DNA of 64,000 bases, taken from the NCBI GenBank assembly GCA_037367405.1, contig JAZKJV010006941.1, forward strand, positions 1,178,001 to 1,242,000, read 5' to 3'. This document shows, piece after piece, positions 1 through 9,151 of the stretch (within the stretch, counting starts at the first letter, position 1; the number at the start of each line of letters is the position of its first letter). The notes beneath the pieces were generated by a model. The model had not been told where the DNA came from and made no database searches. It worked only from the letters and a program-made list of their open reading frames with translations. Made by a program: the position numbers and the translations under genes. This DNA is from Ottelia alismoides. Lineage: Eukaryota; Streptophyta; Magnoliopsida; Alismatales; Hydrocharitaceae.

Positions 1-2
1 TC

Positions 3-347
3 GTACAGTTTGCTGATGGATCAATTAAGAGGCCGAAGGGTATCCTTGAAAACGCCGTCATTTCGATTCAGGGCACGAGCTACACTGTCGATTTTGTCGT
101 ATTGCCCATGGAGACCTCCACAGGGGAGCATTCTCCAATCATCCTGGGACGACCATTCCTTGCCTCCGCAAGGGTCGTTATTGATTACGGATCAGGAGAG
201 ATTCGCTTCCGTCCTGTTGACGAGAGCGAAGCATTGATCACCGCACCTATTGCCAACCAGAGACCTGCACCTGATGTGACTTCACCTATCTTGGCTGACC
301 CGAGGACTATGATCTATATGAGGATATCAGAGAGACTTTCTTCTTGA
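3..347 (+). pseudogene. C-terminal part of a Ty3/gypsy retropepsin (protease) domain
   Basis: Frame 3 reads from the window edge through a LADGSIKRPKGI-type motif (about codons 3-14), a VDFVVLPME strand, then IILGRPFLASARVVIDYGSG, which is the typical end of the clan AA aspartic protease in Athila/Tat polyproteins. The catalytic Asp motif would lie upstream and is not in the window. The frame ends at a TGA at 345-347. The frame beginning about 290 (PEDYDLYEDIRETFF) runs smoothly into the acidic ORF that follows, so a frameshift between roughly 240 and 300 has probably split one reading frame. The normal role of the family is cleavage of the element's own Gag(-Pol). Here it is partial and probably dead. 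Confidence 0.75.
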
Positions 348-982
348 CCGATGATGAGACCCGAGAATTCCTCTCCAAGGAGGAAAGCTCGGAAAGCATA
401 GACCTTGGTGTTTCCGCTTCCTGTGATTGGCGATGTGTTGATGATATCCGCGGGATTTACACGATTGACACCATTGAGCGGAGGGCAGATTTAGAGACTA
501 TACAGGACGGACATACTTTGACTACTTCCACTGATGAGTCCGCTCCTGTCCATGAAGATACTGATGAGACTAATGCCGAATTTGATTTGGTTGCTTTTCT
601 TCAGAGATTCGAGCCTTTTGATGAAAAAGATGATCCAGTTGAGATTATAGAGGACGAACAGAGTTCGACTACTTCCACCGATGAGTTCGTGCCTTTTGAT
701 TTTGACCTGGATGACACCTCGCAGGACGACTCCGAGTACACTTCTTCCGATGATGATGAGTTCGTCCCATTTCACTTTGATATCAGCGAGACTCCCAAGG
801 CCGGACCTAGCCGTACTTCTTCCACTACTCCGTCTGTGCCTTCACACCCTAGGGCCCCTGAGGACTTACACCCCGTCGACCCTGATCGGATTCCGTCCAC
901 TGTGGACCCCGATGTCGACCTGCACCACACTAGATCTATCCCTCAGCGGTCTCGCAAGAAGGTTCGCTTTCAACCTTCTTGA
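344..982 (+). CDS. Acidic C-terminal tail of the E1 gag-protease polyprotein
   Basis: This open frame of about 212 codons has no convincing ATG (the frame opens with TTG and is open upstream to about 290), so it is best read as a frameshifted continuation of the protease frame. It is very rich in Asp, Glu, Ser and Thr. It contains three imperfect copies of a block centred on F-x-PF-D/H (FEPFDEKDD, FVPFDFDLDD, FVPFHFDIS), two preceded by STDE/SDDDE runs, and ends with a basic stretch (RSRKK). There is no zinc knuckle and no RT motif. The related E2 has a similarly placed Ser/Thr/Asp/Glu-rich tail, so this is a family feature. Function is unknown. Confidence 0.5.
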   Translation: MTDDETREFLSKEESSESIDLGVSASCDWRCVDDIRGIYTIDTIERRADLETIQDGHTLTTSTDESAPVHEDTDETNAEFDLVAFLQRFEPFDEKDDPVEIIEDEQSSTTSTDEFVPFDFDLDDTSQDDSEYTSSDDDEFVPFHFDISETPKAGPSRTSSTTPSVPSHPRAPEDLHPVDPDRIPSTVDPDVDLHHTRSIPQRSRKKVRFQPS

Positions 983-1074
983 TCATCTGTATATCCATAT
1001 CTGTTGTATATTCACTTTTGTATACCTCTGTTCTCTCTACCGTATTGCTCGTTTGCCCATTCCTCGTGTCTGCC

Positions 1075-1706
1075 TTACTTAGGACGTACTTTGTCCTAAG
1101 TATAGGGGGGTGGACGAGCCGAGTGTTCTTTCTTCGTTCCGTTTCATTACTCCTGTTGTCGCCTATACTTAGGGCTTCTTTTACCCTAAGTATAGGGGGA
1201 GTGATGTGTATATCCTTCTCTATCGTCTGCCATCTTCCGATTTATTTTCTTCTTTTCTTCTTTTCTTCTTTTCTTCTTTTCCTCTTATATCTTCTTCATC
1301 TACTGAAAAGGTGCCGCCCTTGTAGACAGTTTTCCATACTTAGGACGTACTTTGTCCTAAGTATAGGGGGGTGTGCACCCCGAGTTTTTCTCATTCATCT
1401 CGATCCTCTCCATTGACTCCTCTTCTTGTCTATACTTAGGGATATCTTACCCTAAGTATAGGGGGAGACAATCTGAGTATGATCTGTTCATTTCCACCCT
1501 TGACCCTCCCTGCTTTGTGTACAGTCTGCTATACTTAGGATTATTTGATCCTAAGTATAGGGGGGACGGTCAACTTCTCATTCTTTAGTTCATTCGCACA
1601 TTTCTACATTCATTTATTCTTTAGATTTTCCTATACTTAGTACGAGTTATGTCTGCTCTTTTCTCTCCGATCTATGAGGACATAGCTCAAGCTAAGTATA
1701 GGGGGG
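1075..1706 (+). repeat. Array of six hairpins each ending in a polypurine-tract copy
   Basis: Six inverted repeats follow the ORF stop at 980-982. Stems are CTATACTTAGG-like on the left and CCTAAGTATAG on the right, always followed by GGGG(G). Positions: H1 1076-1102, H2 1163-1195, H3 1336-1364, H4 1430-1461, H5 1529-1560 (perfect 13-bp stem, 6-nt loop), H6 1631-1701 (longer, bulged). Loops of H1-H5 are 6-9 nt. The right arm plus G-run (AAGTATAGGGGG) is identical to the tract that abuts the 3' LTR at 3660-3671. Spacing between the tracts is about 90-170 bp. Spacers are pyrimidine-rich and do not encode anything recognisable. Confidence 0.9.
1245..1284 (+). repeat. Polypyrimidine microsatellite (TTTTCTTC)5
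   Basis: Four exact copies of the 8-mer TTTTCTTC and a fifth as TTTTCCTC, all pyrimidine, lying in the spacer between hairpins H2 and H3. Confidence 0.9.
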
Positions 1707-1745
1707 TCGTATATACTACGTATATACTTTAGCCATAACTCGTAC
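1631..1745 (+). other. Last hairpin (H6) with two alternative pairing partners
   Basis: The segment GTACGAGTTATG (1640-1651) can pair imperfectly with GACATAGCTC (1679-1688) inside hairpin H6. It can also pair perfectly over 12 nt with CATAACTCGTAC at 1734-1745, downstream of the polypurine tract. The same three-part layout exists in E2 (14168-14280, minus sense), including the downstream block. This would allow two exclusive RNA or single-strand DNA folds, with the tract inside or outside the stem. Confidence 0.6.
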
Positions 1746-3658
1746 TTTCGTATTTTCTTAATAATATGGCTAAAAATTCTTTAAAATTCATTAAAAATTC
1801 TTAATAAAAAGATGTGATTATTCCTCAAATTCTTTTTGTATTTACTGATTAATAAATCATGTGAAAATGTTTTTTTTGCAAAAATGTTTGAAAAATAGTT
1901 TGAAAATCTTTGTGAACATCTATTGAAAACTATTTTGAAAATATTTTGTTTCGTGTTTTCAACCTGTGTCAAAATTGTGTGGTTTGTAAAATTTCTTTTC
2001 TTTGTGTGAAATAAAAATGTTTGAAAAATGATTTACAAATGGTTTGAAAAATGGTTGCAAAAATGATTTGAAAAACCTATATATACTGTTTTGAAAGCCT
2101 TTGCAAAATGATTTTCAAATGTGTGTAAAATGTTTGTAAAAATTATTTTGGACTATAGTTTTCAAAAATTGTGTGAAAAGCTTGTGTCAAATAAGTTTGA
2201 GGAATACCTACATCATACCAAAAATCCACTACCTATATATATGTATAAAACTGACCACTTACCCTGTAAATTCTTAAAATCCACTTCTTGTATATATTAG
2301 AAGCACTCCCGTGTACTTATTTTCACCTAATTTTTAGCCAAAACTTTTTGTTTTCAAAATTCCCAAAAACATTTGCAAAATTAAAATCCAAAAACATTTG
2401 AAAAATCTTTTTGAAAAATACAAAAAAAAATTGCATATGCATGCATCATATTTTCAAAACCCCATAAAAAGATCAAAATCTTGAAAATTGCATCACAAAA
2501 ATATTTTCTGCATTCTGCATTGCATAGCATGAGCATTTTTCGGATTGAGTTTGATAGTTAAACAAGTCTAAGTAAAATCTGGAGATTGGAGCTTGATTGG
2601 ACCTTAAAATCTACCTAATAACAGGAACCTTATAGGAACTGGGTTTGAGGTACTTCAGGTCTAGTTGACTTAATTCTTTGAGGATCACGGGACTTGGTTC
2701 AATGGATTCTTGACTGCCTAAGTAGAGTATTTCGGAGCACACGCACGACTCTTATTGATGATGACCTAACTTGGACACTTGCACCTTTCACATGGCTCAA
2801 CTCGGTTGGAGTGGTGAGGGGATTGGATTTGCCGGTATGAGACGCACACAAGTGGAAACACTTGTCCTCCTCTAGGGAGGGAAGTGCACCCCGACCCGTC
2901 CAGTGATTAGGAAGTCTAAAGACAGGAGACTGTGGGTTGCGATAAAGCTTCAAAAGAGGGATAGTCTACTGGCTCAAGAGGAAAAACTCCTTATGTAAAT
3001 GCTGCTGTGAATAGTATTTCAAAAAAAAAAGTTCAGGCATGTACAAAAATAAAAAGCCTGCAAAGTATGTACATATGTTGTAAAGTCAATAAGCAAGCTT
3101 GAGTTCCAAAGTCATATCATGTGAGCCTGTAGCAGGATGACTTGACTACACTGGTCTTGCATCCCGGGATAGGTAGCTACACTGGCTACCGTCCATTCTT
3201 CTCTTCACCCCCTCCTCTTGAGCTGGTTGCCACTTGAACTTAGAAGGGAATACCCCGCTCCTCGAGGATGGAGTTGCTGGATTGGGGAATCATTGGGTTG
3301 TCATACTGGAGAAGTCAGTCTCTTTGTCATTCTAGTTGGGGAGAGCCACCATCACTTACACTGTACGAGTCAGATTCATAGTCGTAAGGGTTTGCGTATG
3401 AGTTGAGATATTTCTGACCTGGCTATTGAGGAGACTTGGAAAGAGTTTTGGGATTCTCAAGGACTGTTGGATTTCAAATTCGGTTCTCATTAAGGTTACG
3501 CCCGCACTAAAATTCCAAAGGTCCGACTTAAGCTCCAAACTTTGATTTTGTGAAGGCAAGTTTGATGATTAAATTTAGTCCATCTTTCTTCTTTTTCTTT
3601 TCTTTATTTTTCTTTTTCTGCACTTATTGCATAAGTGTTTGCTAGGGACTAGCAAAGG
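1746..3658 (+). other. E1 non-coding 3' region with a block conserved in E2
   Basis: No plausible ORF is seen. 1746-2560 is AT-rich with many TTTGAAAA/TTGCAAAA words. About 2690-3290 is more GC-balanced and is clearly homologous to the reverse complement of 13140-13730 in E2: shared blocks include the CTAGAGGAGG(A) run, the AAGTTAGGTCA word, and a stretch around 3225-3275 matching 13175-13235. 3590-3640 is pyrimidine-rich, leading into the polypurine tract. Conservation without an open frame suggests a structural or cis-acting role. Confidence 0.6.
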
Positions 3659-3659
3659 C

Positions 3660-3671
3660 AAGTATAGGGGG
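3660..3671 (+). other. Terminal polypurine tract (plus-strand primer site) of E1
   Basis: AAGTATAGGGGG lies one base before the LTR start, as expected for the primer of plus-strand DNA synthesis. The same string ends the internal hairpins at 1098-1706 and abuts the 3' LTR of E2. Confidence 0.8.
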
Positions 3672-4830
3672 AAGATGAATCCACGTTTCATCATCTTTAT
3701 TCTATCATTTTGGCCTTAAAAACCCTAGTAAATGCGTGTAAATAGGCTTAATATAGGCATTTTAGCATTCATGCATATATGTGTAAATATTGTATAAAAT
3801 GCGGTTTTTAAAGCCAAAATTATAGAATAAAGAAAAGAAAAGAAAAAGAATAAAATATTGTAAATATTTTATGACCCGAAACCCCGAGACCTAGGCATCT
3901 TGATGAATAGGTCGACAAGGAATAAAGTAGGGGGAGATAAGGTCAGAAACACAGATATAATACCTATAATCCCTATTCATTCTTTAATTCATTTTGGGAC
4001 CTATTTTTGGTTCCACTTTTTATACATCAAATAAAGAAACTTTGTACATGAAAGTTGTAGATAAATTAATAAAGAAAAATACAAAATTGATTTCACAGAA
4101 AAATAATATACAGATAAAAAGTTATGGTCTGAATAAAAATCCAGAATCCCAACTTCCCAGACCCGTATCTCACAAACGACAACTCCAAATGCATCAAACT
4201 CACCTTTAATTGTATATAGAAGAAAATAAGCTAATTAATGGCGGTGGTTTCGCATTTGGCGGAGCTACGGTTTGAAAGTTGACTTTTGGACCCTCATTGT
4301 ATACTTGTACATATTAAAATATTCAATTTATTATTTATTTATTATTTTTATAATTTCATATTTTTATAATGTTGTAAATAATACTTATAATATATATATG
4401 CATTAAAATTGAAATAAAATGCAAAGAAAAATAAAAATAACAATACTTGTATAAAAACTGCATAGGTATACTGCATATGCCTATACCTGTACAAAATACT
4501 CTTGTATTTTATTAAATATACATAATAAATCAGAAAAATAAAATAAAAATATATTTGTGTAAATAAAAGTATTCTATAATTTTATAAAATACTAAATAAA
4601 AATAATAAAATTAAAATATACAAAATTAAAATAAAAGACTAAAATACATATGTATTATACCTATACAGGGTTAAAAAGGTAACTTGTAAAAATAAATTTC
4701 CTAAAAATAAATAAAAATCAGAATAAAATACTACATAAAATTTTGAGCATTTTTTATTTTATAACTTTTATTTAATTCGGCCATTTAGTATTTTAAATAG
4801 AATTAATAAAATATTTTTTTTTAGGGTTTT

Positions 4831-4890
4831 TCCTGGTTGGTCCACGTGGACCAACCAGGAGGCCAGGACTGTTGACCTAGGTCAACAGTC
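4831..4890 (+). promoter_or_regulatory. Twin perfect palindromes: G-box palindrome and inverted W-boxes
   Basis: 4831-4860 is a perfect 30-bp palindrome centred on CCACGTGG, a G-box core bound by plant bHLH/bZIP factors. Six bases later, 4867-4890 is a perfect 24-bp palindrome built of GTTGACC and GGTCAAC, i.e. two inverted W-box cores (TTGAC) of the WRKY type. Both lie about 215 bp upstream of the candidate TATA. The pair is retained, partly decayed, in the solo LTR (46782-46840) and in E4 (63832-63880). Confidence 0.65.
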
Positions 4891-5949
4891 TGACCTACCC
4901 CCCTGTAGCCCGTGTCAGGCTCGGTTTTTGAGCCATCTTTGTGGCTTTTTCCCAGTCGATTCTTTCATGATTTCGTGTTGCATCCTTCTGCAACATTGTT
5001 CACCCACCATCTATCTCACTCGCCCAAGCTTAATCTTGGTCTTTGGACCCAAGATTTGCAAGATATTCATTGATCTTCGAGCCCCTGTGACTCAGGGTCA
5101 AACTACATATAACCGACCCCCTTCTTTCCTTTTGAATTTGAGTCCCCTTGGTCCACCCTTCAGCGCCATCATCGTGCTCCTGAGCTCCGTGGAGGTGACA
5201 GCTCCACCGCCAGCCCTTCAGCCAAGGCGCGCGAAGTCGAGGGAGCCTCCACCACCTCCGCCAACAGCCGGCGTCGAGGTACCCTTTTTCCTCTGGCTCC
5301 GGCCATCGAGGAGCTCCCCCCGCTTATTTATCTCTTGCATTCATCTCCTGCTAGCTTTAGGATCTATATCCCCCAAGAAAATCGAAGTTCTATCATCCGA
5401 GTCGTTCGATCACCCATTTTGGCCGGAGCGCATCTCCGGCCATTCGCCGCCACCTCGTAGCATACATCCCCACACCTCCGCGAGGCCCAGGCAATTTTCC
5501 CTGGGCCTTTTCACCACTTTTTGCAGGTCAAAGACCCTTGAACGCACCTGGAGGGCCATTTTGATCCCTCGCCGGAGATATCTTGAGCGCAAAGCTCCGC
5601 CGCCTTCGCGCCAGCACCTCGACGCTCCTCCGGCGAATCCGATCCGTCCAGTCCATAGAAGGACCTTCCAGGAGCCTGCAGCTCCATTTTGGAGCCCATC
5701 CATCGCCTGAGGAGCGAGATCGGAGTCGGGGAAGTTCGCCTCCGCCGGCCTTCTTCCCTGTTCTTCCTCCACGCTTCTCCACCGTCCGATTGAGCCACAG
5801 CTCCAGACAGATCGTGGACCGTCCGATCGTGAAGACCCAGCCACCGTCGATCTCAGCCGAGATCTGATCCCAGACGTCCATGAGCGAAGTGACATCGGCC
5901 GTCCATCAAGCGCCACGTGTATAAGTGGCTTGCCAGCAGCCGTCGGATC

Positions 5950-6440
5950 ACGCGCATAGGGTATTTTGCATATGACCCCTTGCGCTTTTTGTATTTATTT
6001 ATTAGTATTTAAACTTGAGCCCGTAGTGTAAAAATTTTGTAATATTTGCAGAGAGACCCCTGAACTTTGCTTATTTGCACTTAGGTCCTTCGCCACGTCA
6101 CCTCACGTGACCTGTACACGTGAGGGGGTGGGCATTTTGCAAGGATACCCTCGGTCTTTTGTGTATTTCTTTTGAGTCCTGAAACCTTCGTATCAAGTGT
6201 AAACTTTTTGGTGATTTTGCAAGTAGGCCCCCTGGGTTTTGAAATATTGCTTTTGAGTCCTCGCCAGGCGCGTGCAAGTCACGCGCCCTGGTGGGTAAAT
6301 TGCTTGCGTGCCCAGGCGGTTTTTGTAATTAATATCTAGTGTTATAAATTGAATATTCAGTGTATATTTTTTTGTGGAAAATTGCATGTTTGCCCCTGGA
6401 TGTTTTAGATATTGCACATATACCCCTGCCAGCACTGTTT
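5950..6440 (+). repeat. Quasi-periodic TTGCA...CCCCT motif array in the LTR
   Basis: Units of the form (A/T)TTGCA-N5-8-(T/A)(G/A)CCCC(T) or a TTGAGTCCT variant recur about every 40-60 bp (near 5965, 6048, 6075, 6132, 6160, 6217, 6247, 6300, 6383, 6412). Between them are ACGTG-rich inserts and a near-perfect hairpin at 6264-6291. The same kind of array occurs in every LTR of the group and in the diverged repeats at 8180-8400 and 23500-23650. Confidence 0.6.
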
Positions 6441-7513
6441 AATGTTTGGATGTTTGCTCTAATTAATTGATCTATCATTTTAACTCCAAAAATTCCACAA
6501 AACTAGGCTTAAGTATCTGGACACGTGTACTTTGACGCCATCTATTTGGTTTTTGATTTTACTTTATTTTTATATTTATTAAAAATCAAAACACCCTTTT
6601 TGTGCACTGTCTAGTTTAGAAAATACCAAAAAAATATTAAAACCTCTCCAAAAATTCCAAAAAAATTACCTAGTGTCTATTTTATCCTATTTTAGTGTCA
6701 GTCCAAAAATCATTAAAAATCTCAAAAGAAAAACACTAAAAATTGAAAAACACTCCAAAAACTTCAAAAAATTAGAAAAAATAGTAGAAAATTCCAAAAA
6801 TTGCAAACTCAGCTTCTGTTTATTCCGTATTTTGTTCTTTTTATTTGAAAAATAGTGTGAGAATTTTTAGCTACTGGTTGGTATTTTTAATTCCCATATT
6901 TATCACAGCCAGCATTATTTCCACTGTTTTGCTTTATTTCAATATTTAAAAATATCAAAAACACTTTGAAAAACCCCCAAAAATCACAAAAATAGTAGAA
7001 AATTATAAAAACACCAAAAACATTTTATTTCTGAATTTTTGAGTATTTTTGCACATTTTTATAAATATTTTAGCTTGCCTTCTATTATATTGTCTTTACT
7101 TTCCAATAGTGAAAAAGAAAATAAAAAATAAAAAAAATATAAAATATAAAAATCAAAAAATTAAAAATCAAAATACAAAAATTAAAAATTAAAATAAAAA
7201 AATATTAAAAACTAAAAACCCACAAAAATTTCCTTTCTTTGCTTGCTTAGTGTAGACACACATCACACACACACACTTGAGCATTTTTGCTTGAACTACC
7301 CTGCTTGTTCCCTGTGTTCGAACTCTCTACATACTTGCACCTATACATCTTTTATGTAGAGTTAAAAATAAATTTGACTCCACACTTATGTTTCATTGAT
7401 TGATATTTGATTGTGGGTTCATTGTTGATTAAATACGGATTTTGATTGGTCGACACTTCGACTGAGTTCACGCTTTGTGTTGAACTTAAGACCATCGAAA
7501 TTCGCGTTTATCA

Positions 7514-9080
7514 TACGTCCACTCTCACAATCTCCTGACCATCCATTTAGCTCCACCATGTCACCTTAATGTTCACCAACACTCCACTCATCCTTCCTTC
7601 TTCTCCGCAACCTCCACCACGTCCATCCCATGTTTCTTCCCTTCGCCAGAGAAGAACCCCACCAAAGGCTCCGACTCTCGTCGCCCATGGCCCTCCACTC
7701 ACCTCACTTCACTTATGCACGCACCGTGCACGCTTTGCTATACTAACTTGTGCAAATACCTTCAATAGTTGGAGCTTGTGCATATGCTCCGTTCGTGCTC
7801 TTCGCCTCTGATCTTGCCTCATCGACCGACCACTCCTACCGTTCTCAAACCTTCCCCACATCCCCAACTACTTCGCGAGACCATTAACAAGCTTCCTCGA
7901 CATTCATGTGAGCGAACAGAGCATGGAGGAGCAAACGCGACCTCGCCAGAGCCCTGCCAAGTCTGCAACAGGAGGCAACGCTCATGGAGGAGGAAGAACT
8001 ACAGCTACTATCCGATCCTTTGGATCGGATGACCCAGATGCAGCCACATGTCTTGTCGAGCCTTCATGCATATACCTCCAGGCTTGGGCTGCACGAACCA
8101 AGCACCAGAGCACCAGGACACATTACGTGGCCCGAACCTGGGGCTCCTCCTGAGCCTGGCCCCCATGTGCATGGCCCGTGAGGGGCCTGGGTAATTTGTA
8201 GTGAAGACCCCAGAATTCTCAGATATTACATTTAGGTCCCTAGGCGCGTGCCTCACGTGCATACCTAGGTAATTTACAAAAAGCCCTTGTGGCTTTATGA
8301 AATTGCAAAAAGGCCCCTACGCACAATGGAGAATTTACATTTGGCCCCTTTGATTTTTCTATTTGCAATTAGGTCCCTCTAGGGACCTATTTACAATATT
8401 TATATTTCTTTTCCTTGCATTTTTATTACCTTTATGCCCTTCGCACTATTTTGAGCATATCTTGAGCATCTTGCGTCCAAATTGCATGATTTCAGTTTCA
8501 TTTTGATGCTTGTTTCACCCTCTTTCTAATGGCATTATTAATTTCCTGATTTGATACTAAATTAAATGCGATGAATTATGATGATTTATAGTGTCTCTTG
8601 CTCTATAAATCCTTGCCATTATTAGATACCCGTTCTTGATTTTGATGCTCGATTTGACTTTGAAATTAAATAATAAATTGTGCTCATTGATTTGATATTT
8701 TGTAGGGCGTATTCGTAGATAGCCTTTTGCATGCTTGTCCATTGCATTTAACCATGCATTATGTTCATGCATCATCTTTTAACTTGCATAAAATAAAATA
8801 AAAATTGCATGCATCATTGATTATTGGTCAGGGCATTGTGTATGCATTTTATATCGCCTCAACATGAAGACCTAAAAAAAGGAGATACTCACTCTTGAAT
8901 TAAACAACGATTTTTGATAAATAGACGAAGAGGCTCGTGTCCCTGTGTTAGACCTTAGTATGCTTGCCAAGTAAAATAACTTCCACATATTCGAAGGTGT
9001 GATTTTTGCATGATCAAAATCTGACTCATGTACTACGATAATTTGATATTATTAAAGAGGCAGATTTTGTGCTTCATCAA
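7514..9080 (+). other. Diverged LTR-like repeat, no gene seen
   Basis: No credible coding sequence. 8170-8400 carries the TTGCA...CCCCT motif array. 8440-9050 resembles 23690-24420: the word groups around TTTGATATTTTGTAGG / CAATATTTTGCAGG, and GTTAGACCTTAGTATGC / GTTTGACCTTGGTACAC. It is therefore probably a decayed LTR of a third, related family. Exact ends are not determined. Confidence 0.45.
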
Positions 9081-9151
9081 TGTCCTATCCTCTGTGGAGC
9101 CATTCTAGACTTATCTCCAAGCAAGCAGATCTCTACAGTACTGTAGAGGAT
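9081..9151 (+). mobile_element. Left part of a foldback MITE interrupted by E2
   Basis: Starts TGTCCTATCCTCTGTGGAGC and matches base by base, with few differences, the first 71 bp of the intact copy at 26314-26572. It stops exactly where E2 begins and resumes at 22305. Confidence 0.8.
9147..9151 (+). repeat. E2 target-site duplication, left copy (AGGAT)
   Basis: AGGAT precedes the LTR start TGAAAAGCC. The right copy, AGGAC at 22305-22309, differs by one transition. In the intact MITE copy the site reads AGGAC once. Confidence 0.8.

Larger units (their letters stand above)
1..7513 (+). mobile_element. E1: 3' part of a non-autonomous Ty3/gypsy (Tat/Athila-type) LTR retrotransposon
   Basis: The window opens inside the element. 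In order it shows the end of a retropepsin domain, an acidic tail, a hairpin array, about 2 kb of non-coding sequence, a polypurine tract at 3660-3671 and an LTR at 3673-7513. No reverse transcriptase, RNase H or integrase is visible between the protease and the LTR, where pol would lie. Assignment to the Tat/Athila branch rests on the protease motifs (LADGSIKRP-like, then IILGRPFLA) and on the related element E2, whose PBS matches tRNA-Asp. The 5' LTR lies outside the window, so the TACGT after 7513 cannot be checked as a target duplication. A full relative (E2) and a solo LTR (44401-47987) support the boundaries. Confidence 0.85.
3673..7513 (+). repeat. 3' LTR of E1 (about 3.84 kb)
   Basis: The left end (AGATGAATCC, for consensus TGATGAATCC) follows the PPT and matches the reverse complement of the solo-LTR end at 47987. 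The right end (...TTTATCA) matches the other end of the solo LTR at 44401. The internal order is conserved: AT-rich U3 (3690-4830), twin palindromes (4831-4890), a possible TATA element near 5106 (ACATATAACC), a GC-rich island (5160-5900), the TTGCA...CCCCT motif array (5950-6440), an A-rich region (6480-7240), and a 270-bp end. The TG terminal dinucleotide is mutated to AG. ORFs inside the GC-rich island are not conserved in frame and are not called. Confidence 0.85.

Noticed and set aside
930..982. RVxF-type PP1 docking motif (KKVRF in E1, KKVSF in E2) as a conserved feature
   Set aside because: The two occurrences are not at homologous positions: the E2 segment aligning with the E1 end is much further downstream, in another frame. 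Coincidence is likely.
1075..1706. CRISPR-like array (short repeats with spacers)
   Set aside because: Nuclear plant DNA; repeats are imperfect hairpins with variable spacing tied to the element's PPT, and no cas genes are present.
4928..5710. 260-codon + ORF in the E1 LTR
   Set aside because: Lies in the GC-rich R/U5 island; Pro/Ser/Arg-rich, and the same region in the solo LTR and E4 is open in other frames and strands. A composition effect, not a conserved protein.
5410..5916. 168-codon antisense ORF in the E1 LTR and antisense ORFs at 45888-46196 and 62953-63396
   Set aside because: The underlying DNA is homologous but the frames do not correspond between copies, as expected for non-coding GC-rich sequence.
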